Below are positions 52,152 through 61,341 of a stretch of 64,000 nt of DNA, piece by piece. The stretch spans positions 186,001 to 250,000 of the forward strand of contig NZ_JBHUMY010000007.1 in the NCBI RefSeq assembly GCF_042685365.1, in the 5' to 3' direction. The notes below the pieces were generated by a model that was not told the origin of the DNA, made no database searches, and was given only the letters and a program-made list of their open reading frames with translations. Positions within the stretch are counted from its first letter, which is position 1. Each line of letters starts with the position of its first letter. A program made the translations under genes and the position numbers. The stretch comes from Paenibacillus_AP thailandensis. Lineage in GTDB: Bacteria; Bacillota; Bacilli; Paenibacillales; Paenibacillaceae.

Positions 52152-52534
52152 CGAGGCACCTCCCGAAATTGTAATGGCATCAACAGTTTTGCCTTAGAAA
52201 CGCCTCGTATACGCGCGCATCGGAACGCAACCGCAATCGGCTTGCGGAAAATATCATTCATTTATTCGTTGCGCAAATCCTTCCGTTGCAGTATGATATA
52301 ACTTAACCATATCATATCCCCGTAACATTTTCTGACACGCCTATCTCATCAAGTTTCTACATGATTCGCCGTCATTATCGAACTTGCTTAGGCACCGTTC
52401 CGGATTCGACAATTGCATCCGATTCGACAACAAATTATCTGAATATTCCGCTTTTTAGTGAAGAAGCCTTGGTTCATTTCGCCGGTTTCGGGATATGCTA
52501 GCAAATAAATAATGGATAAGAAGGAGGAATACGT
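52152..52534. other. Intergenic region
   Basis: 383 bp upstream of the collapsed ger locus and of the small plus-strand gene. It contains an inverted repeat ATGATAT...ATATCAT (52293-52315) and a direct repeat GATTCGACAA (near 52403 and 52422). No gene is seen. Confidence 0.5.
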
Positions 52535-52771
52535 ATGGATTACGTCCTTAACCAACATTTCGAGAACACGACTGTCGACTTTGACGGCAAGCATTATATC
52601 GGATGCTCTTTCCTGAACTGCACGATTATTATCTCTTCGCTGAACTTCAACTACGACCGGTGCACGTTCACCGATTCGCAGTTCAAGATCAGCCCGAAAA
52701 TTTCCTGGCTGCAAAACGTGTATTCGCTGCTTCCTTCCGCAAAGCGGGGAAATACGATCCTGCATGCGTAA
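52535..52771 (+). CDS. Small protein with pentapeptide-like repeats
   Basis: 78 residues of unknown function. The middle has spaced Cys and Phe residues (YIGCSFLNCTIIIS; DRCTFTDSQFKIS), like two or three coils of a right-handed beta-helix, as in pentapeptide-repeat proteins. No signal peptide or membrane helix. AAGGAGG lies 9 bases before the ATG and a strong terminator follows, so it is very probably a real, separately transcribed gene. It lies between the ger remnant and the beta-galactosidase cluster, on the opposite strand to both. Confidence 0.7.
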   Translation: MDYVLNQHFENTTVDFDGKHYIGCSFLNCTIIISSLNFNYDRCTFTDSQFKISPKISWLQNVYSLLPSAKRGNTILHA

Positions 52772-52782
52772 GGTCATTGGAT

Positions 52783-52830
52783 TGAAAAACAAAGGACCGG
52801 TCTCCCAAGAGGCCGGTCCTTTGTTTTTCA
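52783..52830. terminator. Bidirectional terminator after the small gene
   Basis: AAAAACAAAGGACCGG pairs with CCGGTCCTTTGTTTTT. Flanking A and T tracts make it work in either direction. Confidence 0.85.
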
Positions 52831-52852
52831 ATCTCTAAACCAAATATTAGTA

Positions 52853-52889
52853 TGAATAGGGTAGAGTGCATAGACACCCTACCCTATTC
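52853..52889. terminator. Stem-loop downstream of lacZ
   Basis: GAATAGGGTAG pairs with CTACCCTATTC around a 13-15 base loop, 47 bp after the lacZ stop. The T-tail is weak on the minus strand, so termination may be inefficient. Confidence 0.5.
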
Positions 52890-52935
52890 TAAAACTAGCT
52901 AGCATTCACTATAGAATTAAGCTTGGCCTTCTCGC

Positions 52936-55900
52936 CTATAGGCGGGAGATTGTAAATTCGAAGGCGAGGTCTTGATCCGCCGGGATCAAATATTCGTCAT
53001 GAACCGGGGCGCCCCAGCTGTCGTCGCCGCCGACGCCCATCTGCTTGCCGGCGATCGTCACGACGGTATAATGAACCGGCGGCAGCTCGTAGCGATGCTC
53101 CGCATTCTCCAGCTCGAAGGCGGTGTAAGGCGAGATATTCGCCTCGACCGGCTGCGCCGCCGGAGCGGTGATGCGGATGCCGCGGCCGCTGTCGTCGGCA
53201 ATGCTGACGCGGCGGACGCCGGTGCGGTTGCCGGATTCTTGCGGCACGACGTAGCCGGACACGTTGTCGGCCGCATCGTTACGGAATACGCACAGGCGCG
53301 CGCCTTCGCGCCGGTCGATATAGTTTTCCTCCGGCCCCAGAGCGTACCATTCGAGATGACGGTAATCGGCCGGAAGCTTGAACGACAAAGCAAAGATCGG
53401 AAGCTTCGGCAATCCGGCCGCTCCTTGGTAACGGGCCGATACGCTCACGCTGCCGTCGCCGTACACCGTATAGGCGACCGTCGAGCTGATCGCGTCGCTA
53501 ATGCTGTAACGGTACGTGTATGTCACCGTGACGGTGCTTTCGTCCTGCTTCAGCTCCCAGCCGGTGCATCTGCGCGTCAGGCTGGCCGCATACCAGGCGC
53601 CGGAATCGTAGCCGAGCCGGAAGCCTTTGTCGTTGTCCGTCGTCGCCCGCCAGAACAGCGTGGACGGCGCTTTCGCGATCATTTCGCGGCCTGCGTAATT
53701 GAGCGAAATCATCGTGCCCGCCTGCTTCGAGAACAGCACGCTGAACTCGCGGCCGTGCACGCCGATGTTCACGTCGCCTTCCACGACGCGGAACGAGCCT
53801 TCCGGAAGCGGCGCCTCTCCGCCTTCCACCAGGAACACATGCTGGCCGAACGCCTGCTCGAAGCCGGCTTCCGCCCATAACGCGTCTTCCTTCAGCACAA
53901 GCGAGACGTGGAGCGCGTATTCGCCGGGAACGCCGCTGACGTCCGGCAGATCCAGCTCGACGTAAGCTTCGCTTTGAGCGGCTACGTCGACGGAGACCGA
54001 ACCTTCGTATACCTGTTCCCCTTCCCGGAACAGACGGTAAACGAGCGAATAAGCGTCCGTGCCTTCGAACAGATTCTCGTTAACGACTTTAACGCCTTTG
54101 CGGTCGGGAAGCAGCTTAATGTTCTGATACAGGAATTTCACTTCCTGCATCTTCGGCGATTCCTTGCGGTCCGCGTAAACGATGCCGTTCGTGCAGAAAT
54201 TGTAGTCGGTCGAACGGTCGCCGAAATCGCCGCCGTAAGCGAGAAACTCCTCGCCGTAACGGTTTTTCTTCACAATTGCCTGGTCGATGTAATCCCAGAT
54301 GAAGCCGCCCTGATACATCTCGTATTTGCGCTCCAGCTCCGTATATTTGTGCATGCCGCCAAGCGAGTTGGCCATCGCGTGCATATATTCGCAGCTGATG
54401 TAAGGCTTCTTCGGATCGGCGTTCAAATAAACTTCAATGTCGGCCGGCTTCGCGTACATGCGGCTTTCCATATCGCTTGCGGCATCGTATTCGCGGTTGT
54501 GGAATACGCCTTCGTAATGGACAAGCCGGCTCGGGTCCTTCCCGTGGAAATATTCGGTCACGTTCAGAATCACTTCGCCCGCATACGATTCGTTGCCGCA
54601 AGACCAGATCAGGATGGACGGATGGTTCTTGTCGCGCTCCACCATCGAAACGGCGCGGTCCAATACGATATCCCGCCACTCCGGCTTATTGCCCGGAATG
54701 TTCCACGACGGCTCGACCGCCCCCATCTTCTGCCACGAACCGTGCGTCTCGAGATTCATTTCGTCGATAACGTAGACGCCGTATTCGTCGCACAGCTCGT
54801 ACCACAACGTCTGGTTCGGGTAATGGGACGTCCGCACCGCATTGATGTTGTTGCGCTTGAGCGTCTTGATGTCCCAAAGCATGTCTTCCTTCGTAACGGC
54901 CCGTCCTCTGCGGGCGTTGAACTCATGGCGGTTCACGCCCTTGAATACGATGCGCTTGCCGTTCAGCCGCATTACTTTATCGATCATTTCAAACTTGCGG
55001 AAGCCGACCTTTTGCGGCACAACCTCGACCAGCTTGCCCGATTCGTCGTAAACGCTGATGTATAACGTATAGAGATAAGGGTTTTCCGCGCTCCACGGCT
55101 TCACTTGCCCCGCGTTCGCGATGAGCGTGACGGCGCCGCCCGGCTCCGCGTTTTCCACCCACGATACGACCTGGCCCGCGGCGTCCTTCAGCTCCAGCGA
55201 GATGCGGGATGCCGAAGCGCCTTCCAGCTTCAGCTCGGCGCGAAGCGTCCCGACCGTGTAGTTGTCGCTCAGATCGGTCTTGACGAACAAGTCGCGCACA
55301 TGGACCGAAGGAACCGTGTACAGATACACGTCGCGGAAAATGCCCGAGAACCGCCAGAAGTCCTGATCCTCCAGCCATCCTCCCGTGCTCCTTTGGTACA
55401 CCTCGACCGCAAGCTTGTTATCTCCTTCCGTCAAATAAGGGGTCAGCTCGAAATCGGCCGGCGTAAAGCTGTCTTCGCTGTACCCGACGAATTGGCCGTT
55501 CAGCCACACATAAAAAGCCGACTCCACGCCTTGGAACGAAATATAAACGGGCTTGCCCTTCATATGGTCCGGCACGGCGAAAACCTTCACGTAACTGCCG
55601 ACCGGATTGCGGTCCTCCGGAATGGCCGGAGGGCGAATATCGTTGTAGCCGTCCCACGGATACATCGTGTTGACGTATTGCGGCTTTCCGTAGCCTTGCA
55701 GCTGGATGTGTCCCGGCACTTCGATGTCGCCCCATCCGTCCGTAGCGTATTCGCTCCGGTAGAACTCGGCCGGACGCGCCGCCGGATTAACTGCGTAATG
55801 GAATTTCCAGATGCCGTTCAGGCTATGGCGCAGCGGCATCTCTCCCCTTGCTTCTGCTTCGGCGGCCGTTTCGTAATAACGGTGGTCCGAATAGGCCGGC

Positions 55901-55980
55901 AGCCGGTTAACGGCAAACACGCCCGGGTCGGTCAGCCAGGACAGGCTTGGCGTCTGTATCGCTTGCGATTGCACTTGCAT
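52936..55980 (-). CDS. lacZ: Beta-galactosidase (GH2, LacZ type)
   Basis: 1014 residues, the five-domain LacZ layout: sugar-binding jelly roll (ends near 225), two Ig-like domains around a TIM barrel, and the C-terminal beta-galactosidase small chain. The acid/base Glu464 (CGNES) and nucleophile Glu531 (ISCEYMHA) are visible, as is FWRFSGIFRDVYLY. There is no signal peptide, so it is cytoplasmic. The ATG 55978-55980 is preceded by GGGAGAGG; the frame upstream to 56013 is unsupported. It is the last gene after two permeases and a binding protein, so it most likely hydrolyses an imported beta-galactoside. Confidence 0.95.
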   Translation of the reverse strand: MQVQSQAIQTPSLSWLTDPGVFAVNRLPAYSDHRYYETAAEAEARGEMPLRHSLNGIWKFHYAVNPAARPAEFYRSEYATDGWGDIEVPGHIQLQGYGKPQYVNTMYPWDGYNDIRPPAIPEDRNPVGSYVKVFAVPDHMKGKPVYISFQGVESAFYVWLNGQFVGYSEDSFTPADFELTPYLTEGDNKLAVEVYQRSTGGWLEDQDFWRFSGIFRDVYLYTVPSVHVRDLFVKTDLSDNYTVGTLRAELKLEGASASRISLELKDAAGQVVSWVENAEPGGAVTLIANAGQVKPWSAENPYLYTLYISVYDESGKLVEVVPQKVGFRKFEMIDKVMRLNGKRIVFKGVNRHEFNARRGRAVTKEDMLWDIKTLKRNNINAVRTSHYPNQTLWYELCDEYGVYVIDEMNLETHGSWQKMGAVEPSWNIPGNKPEWRDIVLDRAVSMVERDKNHPSILIWSCGNESYAGEVILNVTEYFHGKDPSRLVHYEGVFHNREYDAASDMESRMYAKPADIEVYLNADPKKPYISCEYMHAMANSLGGMHKYTELERKYEMYQGGFIWDYIDQAIVKKNRYGEEFLAYGGDFGDRSTDYNFCTNGIVYADRKESPKMQEVKFLYQNIKLLPDRKGVKVVNENLFEGTDAYSLVYRLFREGEQVYEGSVSVDVAAQSEAYVELDLPDVSGVPGEYALHVSLVLKEDALWAEAGFEQAFGQHVFLVEGGEAPLPEGSFRVVEGDVNIGVHGREFSVLFSKQAGTMISLNYAGREMIAKAPSTLFWRATTDNDKGFRLGYDSGAWYAASLTRRCTGWELKQDESTVTVTYTYRYSISDAISSTVAYTVYGDGSVSVSARYQGAAGLPKLPIFALSFKLPADYRHLEWYALGPEENYIDRREGARLCVFRNDAADNVSGYVVPQESGNRTGVRRVSIADDSGRGIRITAPAAQPVEANISPYTAFELENAEHRYELPPVHYTVVTIAGKQMGVGGDDSWGAPVHDEYLIPADQDLAFEFTISRL

Positions 55981-56038
55981 TCCCCTCTCCCAAATGTCGA
56001 ATGAACTTCTCATGCTGCAACTTCATCGAATGTTATCT

Positions 56039-56866
56039 CTATTTTACCGAACCTGTCATGCCCGCGACAAAGTGCTTTTGCATCAAGAAAAACACTAGGG
56101 CCGTCGGAAGGGTCGAAATGACGATCGCCGTCATAATGATCCCGTAGTCGGGCGAATAGCTGGATCCGAGATTGGAAATCAGCAGCGGCACCGTCATCTT
56201 CTCCGGCGACTGCAGGACGATGAGCGGCCACAAGTAATTGTTCCAGCTGGACATGAACGTAATGATCGCCGCAGCCGCGTAAGTCGTCTTCATCGTAGGC
56301 ACGTACACGCGGAAGAACAGCCCGAGCTCCGTCAGGCCGTCGATCCGGCCCGCTTCCAGCAGCTCCTTCGGAAACATCTTCGTGCTTTGCCGGAAGAAGA
56401 AAATAAGGAACGCCGTCGTAAACGTCGGCAGCACGACCGACGTCAACGTATCGATGCCGATGAACGGCAGCGTGTCCGAAAAGCCGGCGAACATCTGGTA
56501 CAGCGGAATCATAAGCGCCGCGAACGGAATCATCATCGACGCAAGCAGGACGTTGAACACGGCGTCCTTCGCTTTGCTGCGGTAAATTTCGAAGCCGTAG
56601 CCGGCGAGCGAAGCGATGAGCAGCGCAAGCACCGTCGTCGAAATCGACACTTTCGCCGAATTCAGCATCGCCGTGCCGATGTCGGCGGTATCGATCAGGT
56701 TTCGCAAATTGTCGAACAGATGGGAGCCCGGCAGCAGCCGGCCTCTCGTGACGTCAACCGATTCGTTCGTCGCGCTGACGATCATCCATAGAAACGGGAA
56801 TATCGAGATGAACGCGGCGATTATGAGAAACAAGTAGGTCAAGAAACGTTTAGCCATTCTTATCAC
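56039..56866 (-). CDS. Carbohydrate ABC transporter permease (MalG/CUT1 type), galactoside cluster
   Basis: 275-residue inner-membrane protein with about six helices (first at 8-28) and the EAA loop ELLEAGRIDGLTELGLFFRV. It overlaps the preceding permease gene by 17 bp, indicating coupled translation. It lies 58 bp upstream of lacZ in the same direction. ATP is presumably supplied by an MsmX-like ATPase encoded elsewhere. Confidence 0.92.
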   Translation of the reverse strand: MIRMAKRFLTYLFLIIAAFISIFPFLWMIVSATNESVDVTRGRLLPGSHLFDNLRNLIDTADIGTAMLNSAKVSISTTVLALLIASLAGYGFEIYRSKAKDAVFNVLLASMMIPFAALMIPLYQMFAGFSDTLPFIGIDTLTSVVLPTFTTAFLIFFFRQSTKMFPKELLEAGRIDGLTELGLFFRVYVPTMKTTYAAAAIITFMSSWNNYLWPLIVLQSPEKMTVPLLISNLGSSYSPDYGIIMTAIVISTLPTALVFFLMQKHFVAGMTGSVK

Positions 56867-57746
56867 CTGCCGCTTTAAACTGGATAATCGACAGAACGAT
56901 GATCATGATGACGATGGAATACGACACCGTTGCCGCATAGCCGAAGTCTGCCGAATATTTGAACGAAAGATTGTAAATATATTGCGAAATGGACAGCGTC
57001 GCGTTGCCCGGACCGCCCTTCGTAATGTTGACGATCTCGTCGAACAGCTGCAGCGTGCCGATCGTCGACGTAATCGACGTGAACAGGATGATCGGCTTCA
57101 GCAGCGGAATCGTAATCCCGAAAAATTGCCGCATCGGCGAAGCTCCGTCGATTCGGGCCGCCTCGTAGATGGAATTGTCGATATTCTGCAAGGAGGACAA
57201 GTAAAAAATCATATTATAGCCGGTCCAGCGCCATGTAATGGCCAAAATAATCGTTACCTTCGCCCAGAAGGGATCGGTAATCCATTGAATCGGCTCGGCG
57301 ACCAGATGAAGCTTCATCAAGGCCATATTGACGAGCCCGTCCGCCGCGAACAAATATTTGAACACGACCGAATAAGCGACAAGCGACGTCACCGCCGGGA
57401 GGAAGATAGCCGTGCGGAAAAAGCCTTTGAATTTCAGCTTGCTGTCGTTCAGCAGCACCGAAATGAAAAGGCCGAGAATCAGCATGACGGGAACCTGAAT
57501 GATCAGGTAAATAAACGTATTTTTAACCGCGGTCAGAAACGTCGCGTCGGTGAACAACCGCGTGTAATTGTCGAAGCCGGTAAATTTCATGTTAACGCCC
57601 GTGCCCGTCTTGAACGAGAGGAGCAGAGCTTGGATCATCGGGTAAAAATAAAACGCCGCAATCATAACGACTGCCAGCATAATGAACAGCCATCCGGTCA
57701 GATTGGCTTTTTTGCTCATGTTCATGCCAGGTTTCGCCGCTCTCAC
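56850..57746 (-). CDS. Carbohydrate ABC transporter permease (MalF/CUT1 type), galactoside cluster
   Basis: 298 residues with helices beginning at about 16-36 (GWLFIMLAVVMIAAFYFYP), the MKFTGFDNYTRLFTD block and the EAA loop IYEAARIDGASPMRQFFGIT. The frame opens with GTG at 57744-57746, 10 bases after AAAGGGG. ATG codons at 57725 and 57719 are alternatives with weaker sites. Its partner is the MalG-like permease just downstream. Confidence 0.9.
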   Translation of the reverse strand: MRAAKPGMNMSKKANLTGWLFIMLAVVMIAAFYFYPMIQALLLSFKTGTGVNMKFTGFDNYTRLFTDATFLTAVKNTFIYLIIQVPVMLILGLFISVLLNDSKLKFKGFFRTAIFLPAVTSLVAYSVVFKYLFAADGLVNMALMKLHLVAEPIQWITDPFWAKVTIILAITWRWTGYNMIFYLSSLQNIDNSIYEAARIDGASPMRQFFGITIPLLKPIILFTSITSTIGTLQLFDEIVNITKGGPGNATLSISQYIYNLSFKYSADFGYAATVSYSIVIMIIVLSIIQFKAAGDKNG

Positions 57747-57873
57747 GTCAGCCCAACCCCTTTCCGCAAAATCTTTGAACCAGAGGGCGCCGCCCCTCTC
57801 GCTTCCTTAGCCAGCATCGGTAGAAGTGGAGGCGGCGGCGCCTAACGACTCAAAATAGAACAATCGATTTAAA

Positions 57874-59175
57874 TTATTTGACTTGAGCTTCGGCCGTTTT
57901 TTGCGCGTCGCTCAGCACTTGGTCGATACTTTTGCCGTTCATGTAGTTCTGCATCTCGACTTTCAGAATGTCCTCGATTGCGTACGTATGCATGCCGTAG
58001 TTCACGTTCGGAATTTGTTCCGTCCATTTCGCGAAGTCGGATATCGTCGCCTGTCCGCCGAAGAACTCGTCGGCAGCCTTGTAGGCTTCGCCCGTCGAAG
58101 CGGCTTTCAGCGTGCCGATCGCGCCGATCTTCGTTACGAGATTTTGGTACAATTCCGCATCGGAACCAAACGTTTGAGCCAGGAAGTCCGCTGCTTCTTC
58201 CTTGCCGTCGACGTTCATGACGTACCACGAGCTTCCGCCGAGGTTCGTTGCGTGAACGGATTCGTTGGCCGACAATTTCGGGAACGGAACGACCGCCCAT
58301 TTGCCGGATTGCGAAGCTTCCGCTTTGATCGAAGGCGTAATCCAGTTGCCCGTAGGCACGGACGCTACGTCTCCGTTGTTGAACGCGCCGACGAATTGGC
58401 TCCAGTCGGAAACCATCGTCACGATGTCGGCATCCATCAGCGCTTTGTACGTTTCGAACGCTTCTTTGAGAGCCGCGTTGCCTTCCAGGTTCGGCGTCGT
58501 GCCGTCTTCCTTCAGGTACCACGAGCCGGCCGATTGAATCATCATGCGGAGCTGACCCAGATCGTTCGGGTCAAGCGTCAGCAGGTTTTTGCCTGTCGCT
58601 TCTTTGATTTTTTTGCCGATTTCGATGTAGTCGTTCCAGGTGATATCTTGGAGATCCTCGACCTTATATCCGGCTTGCTCCAGGTAGTCGGTTCTGACGT
58701 AAAGGCCGACGACGCCGGTGTCGAACGGTACCCCGTATTGTTTGCCGTTCACGCTTGTCGGTCCGATCTTGTAATCCGCGAAATCGGACGCTTTGATCGA
58801 GCCGCTCATGTCGTAGAACGAATCCGGATAAGCTTGCAGGAAGCTTTGCGCCCGGTAGTCCTCGATCAGCACGATGTTCGGCAAGCCTTTCGTCGTGCCG
58901 GAGTTCAGACCGGTGTTCAGTTTTTGAATAATGTCCGCTTGCGCGTATTCCACGATATTGACGGTCACGTCGGGATTTTTGGCCGCGTAAGCTTCTTTGG
59001 CCATCTCCAGCGCCGCGATGTTGAAGTTCGGGTCCCATGCCCAAACAGTAATCTCTTTTTTGCCGCCTTCGCCTTCGGCAGCGCCCTCGTTGCCGCCTCC
59101 GCCGTTGCCGGAGCATGCGGTCAACAGAACAAAACTGGCTAGCAATACTGCGAGTAACTTTTTCAACGCTTTCAA
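57874..59175 (-). CDS. Sugar-binding lipoprotein, galactoside cluster
   Basis: 433 residues, extracellular solute-binding family 1. Lipobox LLTACSG (Cys near 21), then a Gly-rich linker. Landmarks: ITVWAWDPNFNIAALEMAKE, AQADIIQKLNTGL and YGVPFDTGVVGLYVRTDYLE. The downstream permeases and lacZ suggest a beta-galactoside or galactan oligosaccharide ligand. A cre-like TGTAAGCGTTTGCC (59201-59214) lies just upstream of its start, within the AT-rich promoter region after the kinase gene. Confidence 0.9.
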   Translation of the reverse strand: MKALKKLLAVLLASFVLLTACSGNGGGGNEGAAEGEGGKKEITVWAWDPNFNIAALEMAKEAYAAKNPDVTVNIVEYAQADIIQKLNTGLNSGTTKGLPNIVLIEDYRAQSFLQAYPDSFYDMSGSIKASDFADYKIGPTSVNGKQYGVPFDTGVVGLYVRTDYLEQAGYKVEDLQDITWNDYIEIGKKIKEATGKNLLTLDPNDLGQLRMMIQSAGSWYLKEDGTTPNLEGNAALKEAFETYKALMDADIVTMVSDWSQFVGAFNNGDVASVPTGNWITPSIKAEASQSGKWAVVPFPKLSANESVHATNLGGSSWYVMNVDGKEEAADFLAQTFGSDAELYQNLVTKIGAIGTLKAASTGEAYKAADEFFGGQATISDFAKWTEQIPNVNYGMHTYAIEDILKVEMQNYMNGKSIDQVLSDAQKTAEAQVK

Positions 59176-59200
59176 CCCCCGTTAAAAATGACTTTACGCC

Positions 59201-59214
59201 TGTAAGCGTTTGCC
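59201..59214 (+). promoter_or_regulatory. cre-like box upstream of the galactoside-binding protein gene
   Basis: TGTAAGCGTTTGCC matches the CcpA consensus at 12 of 14 positions, 26 bp upstream of the gene start. Such a position would block transcription. Confidence 0.45.
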
Positions 59215-59390
59215 GGCTAACGATTTCATCTTATCATTGTGCCAAAATAGGCTGTTAGAAATATCTTTTTAAGTATTGGTCATTTCTTTTGTCTTGTTGA
59301 AAACGCAATCATTTGGATTTGTACTTTTTTTTGATTTTTGTATTTTTTTTCGAATAAGCTGAAAACCTATGGATTCGGACGGGCCGGCGG

Positions 59391-61211
59391 CTACCGGACA
59401 AGCGGCAGCCTGACCCTGATGCGCGTTCCTTCGCCCCGTTTGCTCGTCAGCGTGACGCCGTATTCGTCCCCGTACAACAGCGCGATGCGTTCATGAACGT
59501 TGCGGATGCCGATGCCGGAGAACAGATGGCGGGTGCTCGCCCGGTTCGCCATGCCGTCGTCGCCCTTAGCGTCCGGGACATCCGTACCGTCGCCGTCATG
59601 CGTAACGTCCATGACTTCATCGACGTCCATGCCGTCGCCGTTGTCCACCACTTCGCAAATAAGGGCGTCCCGCTCCTTGGACACAAGGACGTAAATGTAG
59701 CCGCCCGCCTTCTCGTTAAAGGCGTGGAAAAACGCGTTTTCGATAAAGGGCTGCAGCACAAGCTTCGGCAGCTTGTGCTGCAAGCAATCGGGCGCCACGA
59801 AATAGCTGACCTTAATGCGTTCCCCATAGCGGACATGGTTAATATGCACGTAATTTTTTAAATTTTCGAGCTCCTGCTCGATCGTAATCGTTTCGCTGAT
59901 GTTGCTTACCGTGTTCTGCAGCAGCGCGATAAGCGCGTTGATCGTATCGGTCGCCTTCTCTTTGCTGCCCTGCTGGACAAGCACCTTGATCGACGCCAGC
60001 GTGTTGTACAGAAAATGCGGGTTAATCTGCATTTGAAGCGCCGCAAGCTCGGCGTTGCGCTGCCGCTTCTGCGTCTCGATCAGCTTGTCGATATAGTCGT
60101 TTAATTCGTCGAGCATATAATTAAAGGCTTGGCCGAGCCGCTGCGTCTCATAGCTGCCTTCGACGGCGATATAGTTGCCGAAATGGTTCGCCGTAATGCT
60201 CGCCATCTGGCCGACCAGATTCGTCAGCGACTTGGTCAGCCTTCTCGTGATCAGAAACACGACGACAAGCGCGACCGCTACGATCGCAAGCGAGATGAGT
60301 ACGATGGTGCTCAGATCGAGCATTTGGCTTAACGCCATGCGCTTGTCGATCAGATTCACGAGATAAAAATCGTAAGTGGGCAAGCTTTGGGACAAAATAA
60401 GATGCTCCGTCCCCATCACGTCGGCATTAAGGGAGCCGAGCCCCTGCTCCTCGATTTCCTTGGCGTACGCCAGCAGATCCGGCGCTTCCTTGCCGATCAG
60501 TTCCTCGCGGTTGCTGGACACGATAACGCCCGACTGGTCGACGATCGCGACGTCGTTGCCTTCGGAGGTGAAGTTCGAATAAAAGCGGCGGAAGTCCATT
60601 TCCCGAATGGCCACGTACATGACCCCGTAGATGTCGCCGCTCGTCCGTTCCATCAGCGCCTTGGAAGCGACGATGACCGATTCGCCCGGCGAATCGGCCC
60701 CGAAGGAGCCGTCGAATTGATAAAGAAGCCGCTTCGGGCTTGCCAGCGTCCTCGTCGTAATCACGCTTTCGTTCGCTTCCTCGACCGATAACGGCCAGTA
60801 GGCCTGAGCCGACGAATAGCTTCTCCCGTTCACCCCGATCACCTTCAGGCTGACCTCGTACGCTTCGAGGTTCGATTCGACCTGCTTCATCTGCTGGCCC
60901 ATGTTGTAGTAGATTTTCATATCCGTTAAGGAATCGGCATCGCCTGCCGACAGGTACGTTTTGACCGAGCCGCTTTGCTGCAAATTGCTGGACGCCGTAA
61001 TGATGGAGTAATTGAACGACTCGAAATTCGTCTTGATCTGGCTGATGATTTTCGAGTTCGTAATGCTGAACGTATTCATGAACAGACGCTCGGACATTCG
61101 GACCGTAACGAGCGAGGTCAGCAAAGAAACGGCGATAATGCTAACGACCATCACGATAAAAATTTGAATGAACAACCTTTGCTGTCTGATTTTTTGCAGA
61201 AATGTCTTCAT
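59391..61211 (-). CDS. YesM-like sensor histidine kinase, galactoside cluster
   Basis: 606 residues. Helix 1 at about 14-34 (IQIFIVMVVSIIAVSLLTSL), an extracellular sensor of ~260 residues, helix 2 (TIVLISLAIVAVALVVVFLI), HAMP, then QINPHFLYNTLASIKVL with the phospho-acceptor His, and an ATPase domain (VDNGDGMD; GIGIRNVHERIALLYG). As in the other YesM here, an acidic insertion of about 30 residues separates the N and G boxes. It is encoded upstream of the binding protein gene and downstream of its regulator. Confidence 0.92.
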   Translation of the reverse strand: MKTFLQKIRQQRLFIQIFIVMVVSIIAVSLLTSLVTVRMSERLFMNTFSITNSKIISQIKTNFESFNYSIITASSNLQQSGSVKTYLSAGDADSLTDMKIYYNMGQQMKQVESNLEAYEVSLKVIGVNGRSYSSAQAYWPLSVEEANESVITTRTLASPKRLLYQFDGSFGADSPGESVIVASKALMERTSGDIYGVMYVAIREMDFRRFYSNFTSEGNDVAIVDQSGVIVSSNREELIGKEAPDLLAYAKEIEEQGLGSLNADVMGTEHLILSQSLPTYDFYLVNLIDKRMALSQMLDLSTIVLISLAIVAVALVVVFLITRRLTKSLTNLVGQMASITANHFGNYIAVEGSYETQRLGQAFNYMLDELNDYIDKLIETQKRQRNAELAALQMQINPHFLYNTLASIKVLVQQGSKEKATDTINALIALLQNTVSNISETITIEQELENLKNYVHINHVRYGERIKVSYFVAPDCLQHKLPKLVLQPFIENAFFHAFNEKAGGYIYVLVSKERDALICEVVDNGDGMDVDEVMDVTHDGDGTDVPDAKGDDGMANRASTRHLFSGIGIRNVHERIALLYGDEYGVTLTSKRGEGTRIRVRLPLVR

Positions 61212-61341
61212 CCGCGCCTCTTTCCTTTCCCGGCCAAGTCTTAAGCCGTCGATTCGTTCCTATGTTAACCGAACGGCGGCGGCAAGCGAAACGGCAATAA
61301 GCCGCCGGTTCGGCCCGGCGGCTTGGCGCATGCGCTTAAGG

